From CAZSDU01 sp964429135 (GTDB lineage Bacteria > Bacteroidota > Bacteroidia > Bacteroidales > FEN-979): DNA of 64,000 nucleotides. The stretch is taken from assembly GCA_964429135.1 (NCBI GenBank), contig CAYSAU010000014.1, forward strand, positions 33,666-97,665, read 5' to 3'. A program made the position numbers and the translations under genes. Positions 9,194 to 18,523 of the stretch are shown piece after piece (the first letter of the stretch is position 1; the number at the start of each line of letters is the position of its first letter). Under the pieces are notes generated by a model. The model saw nothing but the letters and a program-made list of their open reading frames with translations. It searched no databases and was not told the origin of the DNA.

Positions 9194-10294
9194 TCAGTTG
9201 ACGTATTTTGCCCGGTATTCCTGGGGTGTATGATGGGTATACAGTTTGAACTGGTTGTTAAAGGACGATTTTGAATTGAACCCAACCTGGTATAGGACTT
9301 CCAGAATGGTGAGTCGGCTGGCTTTCCGATCGGCCAGGATTTTCATGCTCTCTGCTATCCTGAATTCGAGGATATAGTTTTTAAAACTCTTGTGAAAAGT
9401 TTCATTGATGATCATGGAGAGAATCCTTGGATTGAGCTGGATCTCGTTGGCCAGCATTTCCAGTGATATATCAGGATTCAGAAAGGGTTTATGCGACTCC
9501 ATGTAAACATTCAGCCGGCGCAGGTATTCGGTTTTATCGCAATCCTGCAGTTTATTGTACCTGTATTTGGTCAGGACATAATAAATATCGGGTCTTATCA
9601 GTAGGAACAGCATCACGGCATTGACAAATAAAAACGAAGTAAGTGCGTAAATGCTCGCGGTATAGGCGCACCAACCCGGTCGTCGAAGGATCATAAAAAT
9701 GGCAAATGAGTTCAGGTTCACGATCCATATCACCACGTAACCTGTCAGCAGGATTTGCAGCCAAGCGTTTTGCGGGGAGGTGTTCAGGTTTCCGGCGAAG
9801 CCCCGAAAGCTGATCTTCATCAATCTCATACTTCTTAAAGAAATCATGATGTAAATAAAATTAAACCCGAGAATCAGGATGGTCGTATAGAGATCCACAG
9901 GTGATTCCCAGATGATAAAATTGCTGGTATAATGGTAAAAAACAGATAAGAATAGAGTAACTGTCGCGAAGGGGATAAGATGAACCATATTAGCCAGGTT
10001 GAAAATTTCCCTCTTTTTCAAAAATGAAGTAATATAAAAGTAAAGCAAAGGGCCAATCAGGAAGGATGTCTGCCTCATCATGAAAATGGATTTATGCCAA
10101 TTTATGAAAAACCGGAAACCGTATTCGCTAGTCATAAATGAATAAATAATCTGCAGATTAAAAATCAGAAGAAGCAGCGCTAATGTCCTGTTTTCGGATC
10201 TCACCCCTTTTGGGGTAATAAAAAAGAACAGGGAAAGAAACAAAGTCAGAAATACACTGATGACCACCAGGATCGTGAAGAAATTTAAATACAT
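9194..10294 (-). CDS. 7TM-type AraC-family transcriptional regulator (copy 2)
   Basis: 366 residues, tandem paralogue of the gene at 8071. Around seven hydrophobic segments (starting MYLNFFTILVVISVFLTLFL) are followed by an AraC HTH domain: IQLNPRILSMIINETF and LYQVGFNSKSSFNNQFKLYTHHTPQEYR. The linker preceding the HTH (KYRYNKLQDCDKTEYLRRLN) is nearly the same in both copies. The gene is divergent from the 10688 operon with a 393-bp gap, so that operon is a candidate target. Signal unknown. Confidence 0.85.
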   Translation of the reverse strand: MYLNFFTILVVISVFLTLFLSLFFFITPKGVRSENRTLALLLLIFNLQIIYSFMTSEYGFRFFINWHKSIFMMRQTSFLIGPLLYFYITSFLKKREIFNLANMVHLIPFATVTLFLSVFYHYTSNFIIWESPVDLYTTILILGFNFIYIMISLRSMRLMKISFRGFAGNLNTSPQNAWLQILLTGYVVIWIVNLNSFAIFMILRRPGWCAYTASIYALTSFLFVNAVMLFLLIRPDIYYVLTKYRYNKLQDCDKTEYLRRLNVYMESHKPFLNPDISLEMLANEIQLNPRILSMIINETFHKSFKNYILEFRIAESMKILADRKASRLTILEVLYQVGFNSKSSFNNQFKLYTHHTPQEYRAKYVN

Positions 10295-10687
10295 AAAATG
10301 GTTGTAAGAAATTCAGGTAACAAAACTATAAGATGCAACCGACCCGCTGAAATGTAATCGGTAAGTCAAGGAGATTATTCGTTAACAAAGAAGAATCAAG
10401 GGTTATGGTGGAGGTTTATAAAGTCCTTACTGCATCGCATTAATTCTTTTATTTCGCACCCTAGTATCGATTCCGCATTTTGACCGGTAAAATTGTCGTA
10501 AAAAGTGTCTATGTGATGAAAAACAGTAATCTAATTGGCGTGTCCGACATCAGGAATGTTTCTAGCCATCGGCTGGTTTTCAAATGAAGAAATCGATTCG
10601 TTAATGAATGCTTTATAGGGTATTTTCATCTTGGCGTATCTTATTGGTATAAAACCTTAAAATTTTAAACCAGTAAAACCATCAGTC
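10295..10687. other. Divergent intergenic region (393 bp) between 7TM-AraC and the sigma/FecR operon
   Basis: No coding frame of note on either strand. It must hold the promoters of the AraC pair (minus) and of the 10688 operon (plus). A TATCTTAT-like block near 10637 only partly matches the Bacteroidota -7 box TAnnTTTG. I see no strong hairpin or repeat. Confidence 0.5.
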
Positions 10688-11938
10688 ATGAAAAAGTTTC
10701 AGAAGAATGTAATCCGTACAGGCCTGTTCTTTGTCCTTTTTGCCGGTTATCTTGTCGGTTTTCCACAGAACACATTGATAACGATCAGCGGACAGTTAAA
10801 GAATGCTAAAACCGGTGAAAAAATTATTTATGCAACCATTTCCGTTCCCAACACGGGTATAGGAACCGTGTCAAATTCCGACGGAGAATTCCTCCTCAAG
10901 GTGAATACATCGCTTAATGCCGAATACTTTGAAGTATCTCATGTCAGTTATGCAACCACAAAATTCAAAATCAGCGATGCAGTAGGAAAGGATAAGACTT
11001 TTTTTCTTGACATGAAACCCATTCAATTGAAAGAAATTTCCATTGTCCCCCAAGATCCACGTACCATTGTGGAAATGGCGCTGGGAAATATCAGCAAGAA
11101 TTATTGTGGGGTGCCCAATATGATGAATGGTTTCTACCGTGAATACATCCGTCAGCGCCGTGATTATCTTTCTATTTCCGAAGCGGTTGTGGATATTTAT
11201 AAAGCTCCTTATACTACCAGGGAGGATGACAAGGTCAAAATCTATAAGGGACGTATGGCTTCCAATGTGAAAAAAGCAGATACCCTGATGGTAAAGCTGC
11301 AAGGCGGACCGAATGTTTCCCTCTTGCTCGATATCGTGAAGCATACCGATCTCAGCATTACCCTGGACGTTTTGGATAATTATCAATTTGAACTGGAATC
11401 GATGGTAAACATTGATGATAAAATGAACTGGGTCATCTCTTTCTCACCTGCCCTTGAAAAAGAAGAACCGCTGTATTCCGGGAAGCTCTACATTGCTCAG
11501 GACAATATGGCCATTACCAGGGCTGAGTTCAGCCTTGACCTCAAGGACGAAGCCAAAGCTGCCCGCCTTTTCATCCAGAAAAAACCAGTGGGATTACGTT
11601 TTATGCCGACCTCTACCAGCTATCTGGTGACCTATAAAGAACAAAACGGGAAATATTATCTTAATTATGTACGGGTTGATCTGAAATTCCGCTGCGATTG
11701 GAAAAAAAGATTATTTAAAAATCATTATTCCGTGATGTCGGAAATAGCCATTACCGACAGGCGGGAGAATAATATACTTACATTTGCCAATCAGGAGGTA
11801 TTTAAATCAAATATGGTATTTACGGAAAAAATACAGGATTTCGCGGATGCTGATTTCTGGGGGGAATATAATATCATTGAACCGGAAAATTCTATTGAAA
11901 ATGCTATAAAAAAGCTTTCTAAAGGCATGAAAAAGTAG
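10688..11938 (+). CDS. CarboxypepD_reg-like protein, barrel-less, first gene of sigma/FecR unit
   Basis: 416 residues with signal peptide (MKKFQKNVIRTGLFFVLFAGYLVG). Residues ~32-105 are a CarboxypepD_reg-like domain (ISGQLKNAKTGEKIIYATI, GTVSNSDGEFLL). The remaining ~300 residues match, block for block, the C-terminal region of the protein at 13439: GFYREYIRQ/TFYREGVQ, ISEAVVDIYKAP/YSEAVFKVYKSP, LYSGKLYI/LYSGTLYI, FADADFWGEYN/SDPAFWGNFN. There is no TonB-receptor plug or barrel. It ends 33 bp before the sigma gene, so it is probably in the same transcript. The family resembles DUF5686-type proteins without the barrel; the role is unknown. Confidence 0.75.
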   Translation: MKKFQKNVIRTGLFFVLFAGYLVGFPQNTLITISGQLKNAKTGEKIIYATISVPNTGIGTVSNSDGEFLLKVNTSLNAEYFEVSHVSYATTKFKISDAVGKDKTFFLDMKPIQLKEISIVPQDPRTIVEMALGNISKNYCGVPNMMNGFYREYIRQRRDYLSISEAVVDIYKAPYTTREDDKVKIYKGRMASNVKKADTLMVKLQGGPNVSLLLDIVKHTDLSITLDVLDNYQFELESMVNIDDKMNWVISFSPALEKEEPLYSGKLYIAQDNMAITRAEFSLDLKDEAKAARLFIQKKPVGLRFMPTSTSYLVTYKEQNGKYYLNYVRVDLKFRCDWKKRLFKNHYSVMSEIAITDRRENNILTFANQEVFKSNMVFTEKIQDFADADFWGEYNIIEPENSIENAIKKLSKGMKK

Positions 11939-11971
11939 CCAGAAAAAATCAATAATTTAATATCATTCCTT

Positions 11972-12532
11972 ATGCCTCTTTCAGGTTTTAACATACAAAG
12001 AAAAATCAAGGATGGAGATATTGGGGAATTTGAACGTTTGTTTACAAAATATTACAAACCCTTGTGTCATTATGCGGATAAAATCGTGAAAGATATGGAT
12101 ACGGCAGAAGATTTGGTTCAGGATTTTTTTTATCAGTTCTGGAAAAACAGAACATCGTTCAGCCTGAAATTATCACTAAACGCTTATTTGTATCAGTCGA
12201 TTCGAAACAATGCTTTACACTATCTCAAACACCTTACTGTCAGGAAAAATCATGCAGAATTTGTTTTCAACGAATTCCGCGACAAAGCACCGTCTGAAAT
12301 CTTTACTGATGCTGAGTATAATGATCTGGGCAAATTAATTAATGCAACATTAAAGGAGATGCCGGAACGCTGCGCCCGGATTTTCCGCATGAACCGTTTC
12401 GAAGGGAAGAAATATCGCGAAATAGCCATGATCTTGTCTGTTTCGGTGAAAACAGTGGAAGCGGAAATGGGGAAAGCGCTGAAGTTGTTTAGAATATCAT
12501 TGAAGGATTATACCAGAGAGGGATCGTTATGA
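11972..12532 (+). CDS. ECF RNA polymerase sigma-70 factor
   Basis: 186 residues. Region 2 is seen at ~20-85 (FERLFTKYYKPLCHYADKIV, DTAEDLVQDFFYQFW) and region 4 at ~125-175 (MPERCARIFRMNRFEGKKYREIAMILSVSVKTVEAEMGKAL). The length and the MNRFEGKKYREIA block are those of the Bacteroidota sigma/FecR family. Its stop overlaps the ATG of the FecR gene (ATGA 12529-12532), fitting a coupled sigma/anti-sigma pair. It probably directs transcription of its own operon. Confidence 0.93.
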   Translation: MPLSGFNIQRKIKDGDIGEFERLFTKYYKPLCHYADKIVKDMDTAEDLVQDFFYQFWKNRTSFSLKLSLNAYLYQSIRNNALHYLKHLTVRKNHAEFVFNEFRDKAPSEIFTDAEYNDLGKLINATLKEMPERCARIFRMNRFEGKKYREIAMILSVSVKTVEAEMGKALKLFRISLKDYTREGSL

Positions 12533-13488
12533 AAACATTCAGAGATAAAAACAAAGAAGCGGAAATAATCTCAAAATACCTGAGTGGTGAAATAGGCGAA
12601 GTGGAAGCCAGTGAATTTAAAGCGGCTATCTCTATTCCTCCTGATACCCGCAAGGCCTGGAGAAAACTGCACGATCGCCTTCAGGATGAGAAGTTGATAC
12701 CGGCACAGCCGATTACCGGGAAAAGTTGGTTGATACAGCCAGTGATCAAAATTGCTGCTGCAATTTTGATCCTGTTGGGTATCGGTGCAGTTGTTTTTTT
12801 AACCATGAGCCGCAAACCTTCGGTTGAACTGGTTCAGTTGAATACTGCCAATGCAACGAATACCCTGATCAAGACCCTGGCCGATGGCTCAGTCATATAT
12901 ATCGCCGGAAATTCATCGTTTTATTTTCCTGAAAAATTTAAATCCGATTCTCGTAATGTCGAGTTGAAAGGAGAAGCCTTTTTCGATATTGCACCTGATC
13001 CAGGAAAACCTTTTATCATTGAAACAGAAACAGCCCTGATTCAGGTCATGGGTACGGAATTTAATGTTAAAACCAGAAATAGTCATGCTTTTGAACTTTA
13101 TGTTAACCGCGGGAAAGTGAAAGTTACGTTGAAGACGGATCCGTTAAACAGTCAAATGGTGATGGCCGGTGAAATGATTTCAGCCATCAAGAATAGCCTG
13201 GTAAAGTCGGATTATATTGCAAGCGAAGCCAATTCCTGGTACAAACAACACATGCATTTTAAAGATGAATCTCTCCAGCAGATCATTCATGTGTTGAACC
13301 GGAATTTCAATACTAACTTTGTCCTGGCCGATAGGGAGACCGGAAAACATAGACTTACCGTTACCTTCCATGACGAAACACCCGAAACAATGACTGAGCT
13401 TATTTGTATGACCCTGGGCCTGACAAGTCAGAAAATCGATGGAAAAGTGGTTTTTTTTGAACATAAGAAAGGTAAAGAACAGCGTTAA
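12529..13488 (+). CDS. FecR-family anti-sigma factor
   Basis: 319 residues. A cytoplasmic N-terminal part (~1-68) binds sigma in this family. One membrane segment at ~71-93 (PVIKIAAAILILLGIGAVVFL) is followed by the periplasmic FecR domain at ~115-210 (LADGSVIYIAGNSSFYFPEKF, VELKGEAFFDIAPDPGKPFIIET) and a C-terminal DUF4974-like region (MHFKDESLQQIIHVLNRNFN). That last region normally contacts the STN domain of a TonB receptor. Here the only nearby STN protein is the next gene, which has no barrel. Confidence 0.92.
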   Translation: MKTFRDKNKEAEIISKYLSGEIGEVEASEFKAAISIPPDTRKAWRKLHDRLQDEKLIPAQPITGKSWLIQPVIKIAAAILILLGIGAVVFLTMSRKPSVELVQLNTANATNTLIKTLADGSVIYIAGNSSFYFPEKFKSDSRNVELKGEAFFDIAPDPGKPFIIETETALIQVMGTEFNVKTRNSHAFELYVNRGKVKVTLKTDPLNSQMVMAGEMISAIKNSLVKSDYIASEANSWYKQHMHFKDESLQQIIHVLNRNFNTNFVLADRETGKHRLTVTFHDETPETMTELICMTLGLTSQKIDGKVVFFEHKKGKEQR

Positions 13489-15067
13489 AGGTTGTGAATT
13501 CAGCCTTTGGAGTGCCTGCTTTGAGGGTTTCATTATCCTCACGGGGATGATCTTGTTTTCATTTAATTCAGCCTTCGGCCAGGGCTCTTTGCTCGAAAAA
13601 AATATCAGTATCCCAAAACAAAAAACAACGCTTTACGAGGCACTGAATCAGATATCGCAAAATGCCGATTGTCTTTTTATCTATGATAGCGAAACCCTGG
13701 AAAACAATAAGCGGGTTAAATTGCATGCTGACCAACAGCCCCTCCATAAGGTACTCGACGAGTTACTTTCTAATCCTGGTCTTGCTTACAGGGTTCTCGG
13801 GAAACATATCCTGATTTACAGAACAAATCGGAATGAACTGCCTGTAAAAATAATCCAACCGCCTATGCCGGGATTGGATATCGTGAAAAATATTGAAATC
13901 AGAGGGTATATTTACGATAAAGAAAGCAAAGCGGCAATTCCCTTTGCCACCATTGGTGTTGCTGAGAAGAATATCGGGACCGTCACCAACATCGACGGTT
14001 TTTTTTTACTTAAAATCCCGGATTCACTCCGGGAGACTTCCCTGTTTGTATCTCACTTGGGATATTTAAGTCAGCAGATCCCGGTTCAACTGATCACGGA
14101 TAGACCTGTTGATATCTACCTTCACCGAAGGGTGTATTCTATTCAGGAAGTGATAATCCGTTATATGGATCCGAATCTGATCATAGAGGAGGCAATGGAA
14201 CATCGGGGGAAGAACTATCCGGGCAATCCTGTCTATCTGACCACTTTTTACCGGGAGGGTGTACAGAAAAATAACAAGTACATGAGTTATTCGGAAGCGG
14301 TATTTAAAGTCTATAAATCTCCTTTTGAAAGCGGGCAATCCGATCAAGTGAAACTACTGAAATCGAGAAAAATTCAGGATTCGAGTTCAGGGGATACAGT
14401 TATTCTGAAACTGAAAGCCGGTGTGCAATCTGCCCTCCAACTGGATGTGGTTAAGTTCATTCCGGGATTTCTTGATCAGTCACCTCCCGTCGAATATACC
14501 TATAGGTATACCAACTTGGTATCTTACCATAATCAGGATGCTTATGCGATTTCCTTTACGCAAAATCCCGGCATTCAAAGGGCATTATATTCGGGAACGC
14601 TTTATATTGGGAAAGATAACTTTCCCATTCTTGGCGCTGATTTTGAAATCAACCCCGCCTATCTGAATCTGGCAGAGGAGTTCCTCATCCTGAAGAAAAG
14701 CCGCAAGCTGATCGTTAAACTTCAGAAGATCAGTTATACGGTCAGCTATATACCCTTTCATGGCAAATATTACCTTCATCATGTGAGATGTGATATGCAA
14801 CTGACTACAAGGAAGAAGCATCATTTTGTAACCAATCAGTTTCACACCTACCTTGAGTTGGCCACTTGTAACATTGATACTTCCAAAGTGGAGAAATTTC
14901 CTAAGCAGGAAACCCTGAAACCCAATGTGATATTTTCCGACCAACCCTACGATAGTGATCCTGCTTTCTGGGGTAATTTCAATACCATCACGCCTGAAAT
15001 AAAACTCAACGAAGCACTTCAGGGGATTATCGGAAAAATCGAATGGATGAATGATCTTACTCCGTAA
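13439..15067 (+). CDS. STN + CarboxypepD_reg-like barrel-less protein (likely FecR partner)
   Basis: 542 residues. ATG 13439 overlaps the FecR gene by 50 bp. It is kept because the next in-frame ATG (13547) would cut the hydrophobic export segment (FIILTGMILFSFNSAFG). Order: export signal to ~48, STN domain ~62-128 (LYEALNQISQNADCLFIYD, LLSNPGLAYRV), CarboxypepD_reg-like domain ~152-225 (IRGYIYDKESKAAIPFATI, VTNIDGFFLLKI), then a ~310-residue region paralogous to the protein at 10688. STN domains usually sit on TonB-dependent transducers and signal to FecR. This one sits on a protein with no transporter barrel. Confidence 0.8.
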   Translation: MEKWFFLNIRKVKNSVKGCEFSLWSACFEGFIILTGMILFSFNSAFGQGSLLEKNISIPKQKTTLYEALNQISQNADCLFIYDSETLENNKRVKLHADQQPLHKVLDELLSNPGLAYRVLGKHILIYRTNRNELPVKIIQPPMPGLDIVKNIEIRGYIYDKESKAAIPFATIGVAEKNIGTVTNIDGFFLLKIPDSLRETSLFVSHLGYLSQQIPVQLITDRPVDIYLHRRVYSIQEVIIRYMDPNLIIEEAMEHRGKNYPGNPVYLTTFYREGVQKNNKYMSYSEAVFKVYKSPFESGQSDQVKLLKSRKIQDSSSGDTVILKLKAGVQSALQLDVVKFIPGFLDQSPPVEYTYRYTNLVSYHNQDAYAISFTQNPGIQRALYSGTLYIGKDNFPILGADFEINPAYLNLAEEFLILKKSRKLIVKLQKISYTVSYIPFHGKYYLHHVRCDMQLTTRKKHHFVTNQFHTYLELATCNIDTSKVEKFPKQETLKPNVIFSDQPYDSDPAFWGNFNTITPEIKLNEALQGIIGKIEWMNDLTP

Positions 15068-15125
15068 TTGATTTTTCCACTGAACTTATATATCTTTGAG
15101 GGAAAAATTAATCTCTTCCCACACC

Positions 15126-15905
15126 ATGAGTTTTGTAAATACTGAATACAGGGATCGTGTTGGCTGGATCACCATGAACAATGATGCCAAGCGGAACGCC
15201 CTGAGTTTTGAAATGTTATGCAACCTGATGGATGCCTTAGATGAGATGATGCTCAGGAAAGCACGCGTGGTGATCATCCGCGCCAATAAAGGAGCAAAAG
15301 TTTGGTCAGCCGGATTTGACATCGAGGAATTACCTCGGGATGGCAGCGACCCATTAGCATATGATAACCCCCTGCAGAAAGTGATCCGAAACATCATGGA
15401 ATTTCCTGCACCGGTCATTGCCATGGCGGAAGGAAGCATCTGGGGAGGTGCCTGCAATATTGCCTTCGTGTGTGATATCCTGATCGGCACGAAAAACACT
15501 TCCCTGGCCATTACCCCGGCTAAAATTGGGGTCCCTTACAATACTTCCGGGATACTCCAGTTCCTTGACATCATCGGGGCTCATATTGCCAAAGAGATGT
15601 TTTTCACCGCTGAACCAATTTCGGCCGAAAAAGCCCTTGCACTGGGTATTATGAATCATATTGTCGCAGCTGAAGAATTAGAAGCAATCACCCTAAACAT
15701 TGCAGAAAAAATCATTGCCAATTCTCCGCTGAGTATCCGTGTAATCAAGGAACAACTGAATATTCTTGGAAATGCCATGCCACTATCGCCCCAAACCTTT
15801 GAACATATTGATATGCTCAGGAAACTTGCAGGGACCAGCAAGGATTACTTGGAGGGGCTTAATGCTTTTTATGAAAAGCGAAAACCGGAATTTAAAGGGG
15901 AATAG
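15126..15905 (+). CDS. scpB: Methylmalonyl-CoA decarboxylase (crotonase superfamily)
   Basis: 259 residues from ATG 15126 (ATG 15096 would add ten unneeded residues). It reads close to E. coli YgfG/ScpB along its length: KRNALSFEML, VWSAGFDIEELPRDG, DPLAYDNPLQKVIR, VEGS-like AEGSIWGGACN, ITPAKIGVPYNTSGI, FTAEPISAEKALALGIMNH, and the end LNAFYEKRKPEF. The shared ELP..GDPL block and VPYN are marks of the decarboxylase, not of general enoyl-CoA hydratases. It converts methylmalonyl-CoA to propionyl-CoA and CO2 in the cytoplasm. It sits just ahead of the nqr operon; a link to propionate metabolism is inference. Confidence 0.85.
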   Translation: MSFVNTEYRDRVGWITMNNDAKRNALSFEMLCNLMDALDEMMLRKARVVIIRANKGAKVWSAGFDIEELPRDGSDPLAYDNPLQKVIRNIMEFPAPVIAMAEGSIWGGACNIAFVCDILIGTKNTSLAITPAKIGVPYNTSGILQFLDIIGAHIAKEMFFTAEPISAEKALALGIMNHIVAAEELEAITLNIAEKIIANSPLSIRVIKEQLNILGNAMPLSPQTFEHIDMLRKLAGTSKDYLEGLNAFYEKRKPEFKGE

Positions 15906-15964
15906 TAAGTTTTGTGAATGAATTTTCGTAAAATTGCAGTTTTATTTTATATAGATATATAAGT

Positions 15965-17317
15965 ATGATACCTGCAAGCATTAAAATCAGGAAAGGTTTT
16001 GATATCCAACTTGAGGGGGAGGCGGCGAAGAGCATTTTTACGACAACCCCAAGGACTGTTGCTTGTAAGCCGACTGATTTTACCGGTGTATTCCCAAAGA
16101 TGCTTATCCAGGAAGGGGAGGCGGTTCAAGCCGGGACACCGATCTATGCCGACAAGTATAGGGAGCAGGTCGTTTTTACTGCTCCTGTCAGTGGAACGGT
16201 AAGAGAAATAAAGCGTGGTCCCAAACGCGTTATCCAGGAAATTATCATTGAAACCGGAAAGGACATCGATTATCTTGATTTTGGGAAAGCAGATCCTAAT
16301 GCTTTAACCCGTGATCAAATCATTGAAAAAATGCTGAAAAGCGGAATCTGGCCGGTTATCAGGCAAAGACCTTACAGTATCATCGCCAATCCTGTCAGTC
16401 ATCCCAAAGCCATTTTTATTTCAGCCTTCGACACCAGTCCATTGGGACCGGATTACAATTATATGCTGGAAGGGCAGGCGGACATTTTCCAGACAGGGAT
16501 TGATGCCTTACACAAGCTGACATCCGGGAAAATTCACTTGAACATTCATGACGATTCAGCTAAATCAACCTTCTTTCTGGAAACCAAAGGCGTTCAAGTC
16601 AACCGCTTCAGCGGGACTCATCCCGCAGGCAATATCAGCACCCAGGTCAGCCGACTGGATCCGATCAACAAAGGAGAGGTGATCTGGTATCTTCGTCCCC
16701 AGGAAGTTTTGACGATCGGAAAATTATTCCTTTCAGGAAAATATGATGCCACGAAAATTTATGCCATTACGGGATCCATGGTTAAGTATCCTGCTTACTG
16801 CAAAACTCTTTCAGGAGCTTGTGTGGGGGACATTTTAAACGACCATCTGCATGCTGGGAAACTCAGGGTTATCAGTGGTAACGTGTTGACCGGTACACGA
16901 ATAGATAAGGATGATTATGCCGGGTTTTATGATTCTCAGATTACGGTTATTCCTGAAGGAGATCATTATGAATTTTTAGGCTGGGCAATGCCGGGATTGA
17001 ATAAGTTCAGTTTTTACAATCATTTCCTTTCCCGTCTTTTTACTAAAAAGAAATATTCCCTTGACACCAATTTACATGGAGGGGAACGCGCTTTTGTGCT
17101 CACGGGTCAGTACGAAAAAGTTTTCCCTTTCGACATTTATCCCATGCAACTACTCAAAGCGATCCTTGCTGAGGACATTGACCTGATGGAAAACCTGGGG
17201 ATATATGAAATCGACAGCGAGGATTTTGCCCTGATTGAATTCATTGATCCTTCAAAAATTGAAATCCAGTCCATTGTGAGAAAAGGATTGGATATGATGA
17301 GGAAAGAAACGATATAA
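15965..17317 (+). CDS. nqrA: Na+-translocating NADH:quinone reductase subunit A
   Basis: 450 residues, the usual NqrA length. Typical blocks: KIRKGFDIQLEGEA, the TDFTGVFPKMLIQEG region, FTAPVSGTVREIKRGPKRV, PQEVLTIGKLFLSGKY, and near the end DLMENLGIYEIDSEDFALIEFIDPSK. NqrA is the peripheral cytoplasmic subunit on the quinone side. First gene of nqrABCDEF (15965-21844); nqrB starts 26 bp later. No internal frame damage seen. Confidence 0.96.
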   Translation: MIPASIKIRKGFDIQLEGEAAKSIFTTTPRTVACKPTDFTGVFPKMLIQEGEAVQAGTPIYADKYREQVVFTAPVSGTVREIKRGPKRVIQEIIIETGKDIDYLDFGKADPNALTRDQIIEKMLKSGIWPVIRQRPYSIIANPVSHPKAIFISAFDTSPLGPDYNYMLEGQADIFQTGIDALHKLTSGKIHLNIHDDSAKSTFFLETKGVQVNRFSGTHPAGNISTQVSRLDPINKGEVIWYLRPQEVLTIGKLFLSGKYDATKIYAITGSMVKYPAYCKTLSGACVGDILNDHLHAGKLRVISGNVLTGTRIDKDDYAGFYDSQITVIPEGDHYEFLGWAMPGLNKFSFYNHFLSRLFTKKKYSLDTNLHGGERAFVLTGQYEKVFPFDIYPMQLLKAILAEDIDLMENLGIYEIDSEDFALIEFIDPSKIEIQSIVRKGLDMMRKETI

Positions 17318-17343
17318 TGACAAAAAGCTAACTTCCGATAATA

Positions 17344-18495
17344 ATGAAAGGAGTAAGACGATATCTCGACAGGATTAAACCTCATTTTCAGAAAGGCGGC
17401 CGGTTTGAAAAGCTTCATTCGACCTTTGATGCTTTTGAAACCTTTCTTTTTGTTCCCAATAAAGTGACCATAGGCGGGAGTCATATCCGTGACGCCGTTG
17501 ACATGAAAAGAACCATGAGCATCGTTGTATTGGCTATGATGCCTCCCCTGCTTTTCGGCATGTGGAATGTTGGTTATCAGCACTTTCTTGCCAACGGAAT
17601 GGAAAGTACCCTCTGGCATAATTTCTGGTTTGGTTTCCTTCAGGTTTTACCTATCGTCATTGTTTCTTATGTGACCGGTCTATCCATTGAGTTTGGCTTT
17701 GCCCAATTCAGGGGACATGAAGTCAATGAAGGTTTTTTGGTCACTGGAATGCTGATTCCTCTGGTTATGCCTCCCGATGTTCCCCTCTGGATGGTGGCCC
17801 TGGCTACAGCTTTTGCCGTGGTCTTTGCAAAAGAAGTTTTTGGCGGGACAGGGATGAACATTCTCAATCCCGCCCTTACTGCAAGGGCTTTCTTGTTTTT
17901 TGCTTATCCCAAGGAAATGTCAGGTGATCAGGTTTGGATCGTTGATAAACCGGATGCGTTTACCGGAGCTACTCCGCTTGGGGAGGCACTGATTGGCAAA
18001 GTGGAACATATCCCAGCCCCCCTGGATATGTTTTTTGGATTTATTCCTGGGTCTATCGGAGAAACTTCAACCTTAGCCATTCTGATTGGAGCATTGATTT
18101 TATTGGTTACCGGGGTGGCAAGCTGGCGGATCATGTTTACGGTAGTACTTGGCGGACTGGTTATGGGCTGGATTTTTAACCTTGTTGCTTTAAATTCCTA
18201 TATGCAGCTCCCTGCATGGGAACACCTGATCATGGGCGGATTTGCCTTTGGCGCAGTATATATGGCTACGGATCCGGTGACGGGTGCCCAAACAATCAAA
18301 GGACAATATATTTATGGCTTTCTGATCGGGTTTTTTGCCATCCTGGTCAGGGTGTTTAATCCGGCCTATCCGGAAGGAATGATGCTGGCTATCCTCTTCA
18401 TGAATATCTTCGCCCCCCTGATCGATCATTATGTGGTTCAGGCAAATATCAGGAAAAGAAGAAAAAGATGGCAGAAATCAACGGTTGAGACTTAA
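17344..18495 (+). CDS. nqrB: Na+-translocating NADH:quinone reductase subunit B
   Basis: 383 residues with about ten hydrophobic segments. The covalent FMN site is the DAFTGATPLG motif at 204-213, with Thr210 as the expected flavinylated residue. It also shows GGTGMNILNPALTARAFLFF and FAFGAVYMATDPVTGAQT, as in NqrB/RnfD proteins. It is the membrane core that couples electron flow to Na+ movement and needs ApbE (encoded here at 36697) for FMN attachment. Follows nqrA directly; nqrC begins 28 bp later. Confidence 0.96.
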   Translation: MKGVRRYLDRIKPHFQKGGRFEKLHSTFDAFETFLFVPNKVTIGGSHIRDAVDMKRTMSIVVLAMMPPLLFGMWNVGYQHFLANGMESTLWHNFWFGFLQVLPIVIVSYVTGLSIEFGFAQFRGHEVNEGFLVTGMLIPLVMPPDVPLWMVALATAFAVVFAKEVFGGTGMNILNPALTARAFLFFAYPKEMSGDQVWIVDKPDAFTGATPLGEALIGKVEHIPAPLDMFFGFIPGSIGETSTLAILIGALILLVTGVASWRIMFTVVLGGLVMGWIFNLVALNSYMQLPAWEHLIMGGFAFGAVYMATDPVTGAQTIKGQYIYGFLIGFFAILVRVFNPAYPEGMMLAILFMNIFAPLIDHYVVQANIRKRRKRWQKSTVET

Positions 18496-18523
18496 ACGCG
18501 TTTATCTTTAATGCATAAAATCA

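Noticed and set aside
13439..13546. STN gene beginning after the FecR stop
   Set aside because: No ATG, GTG or TTG lies in frame between 13489 and 13546, and the 13547 ATG removes most of the export signal.
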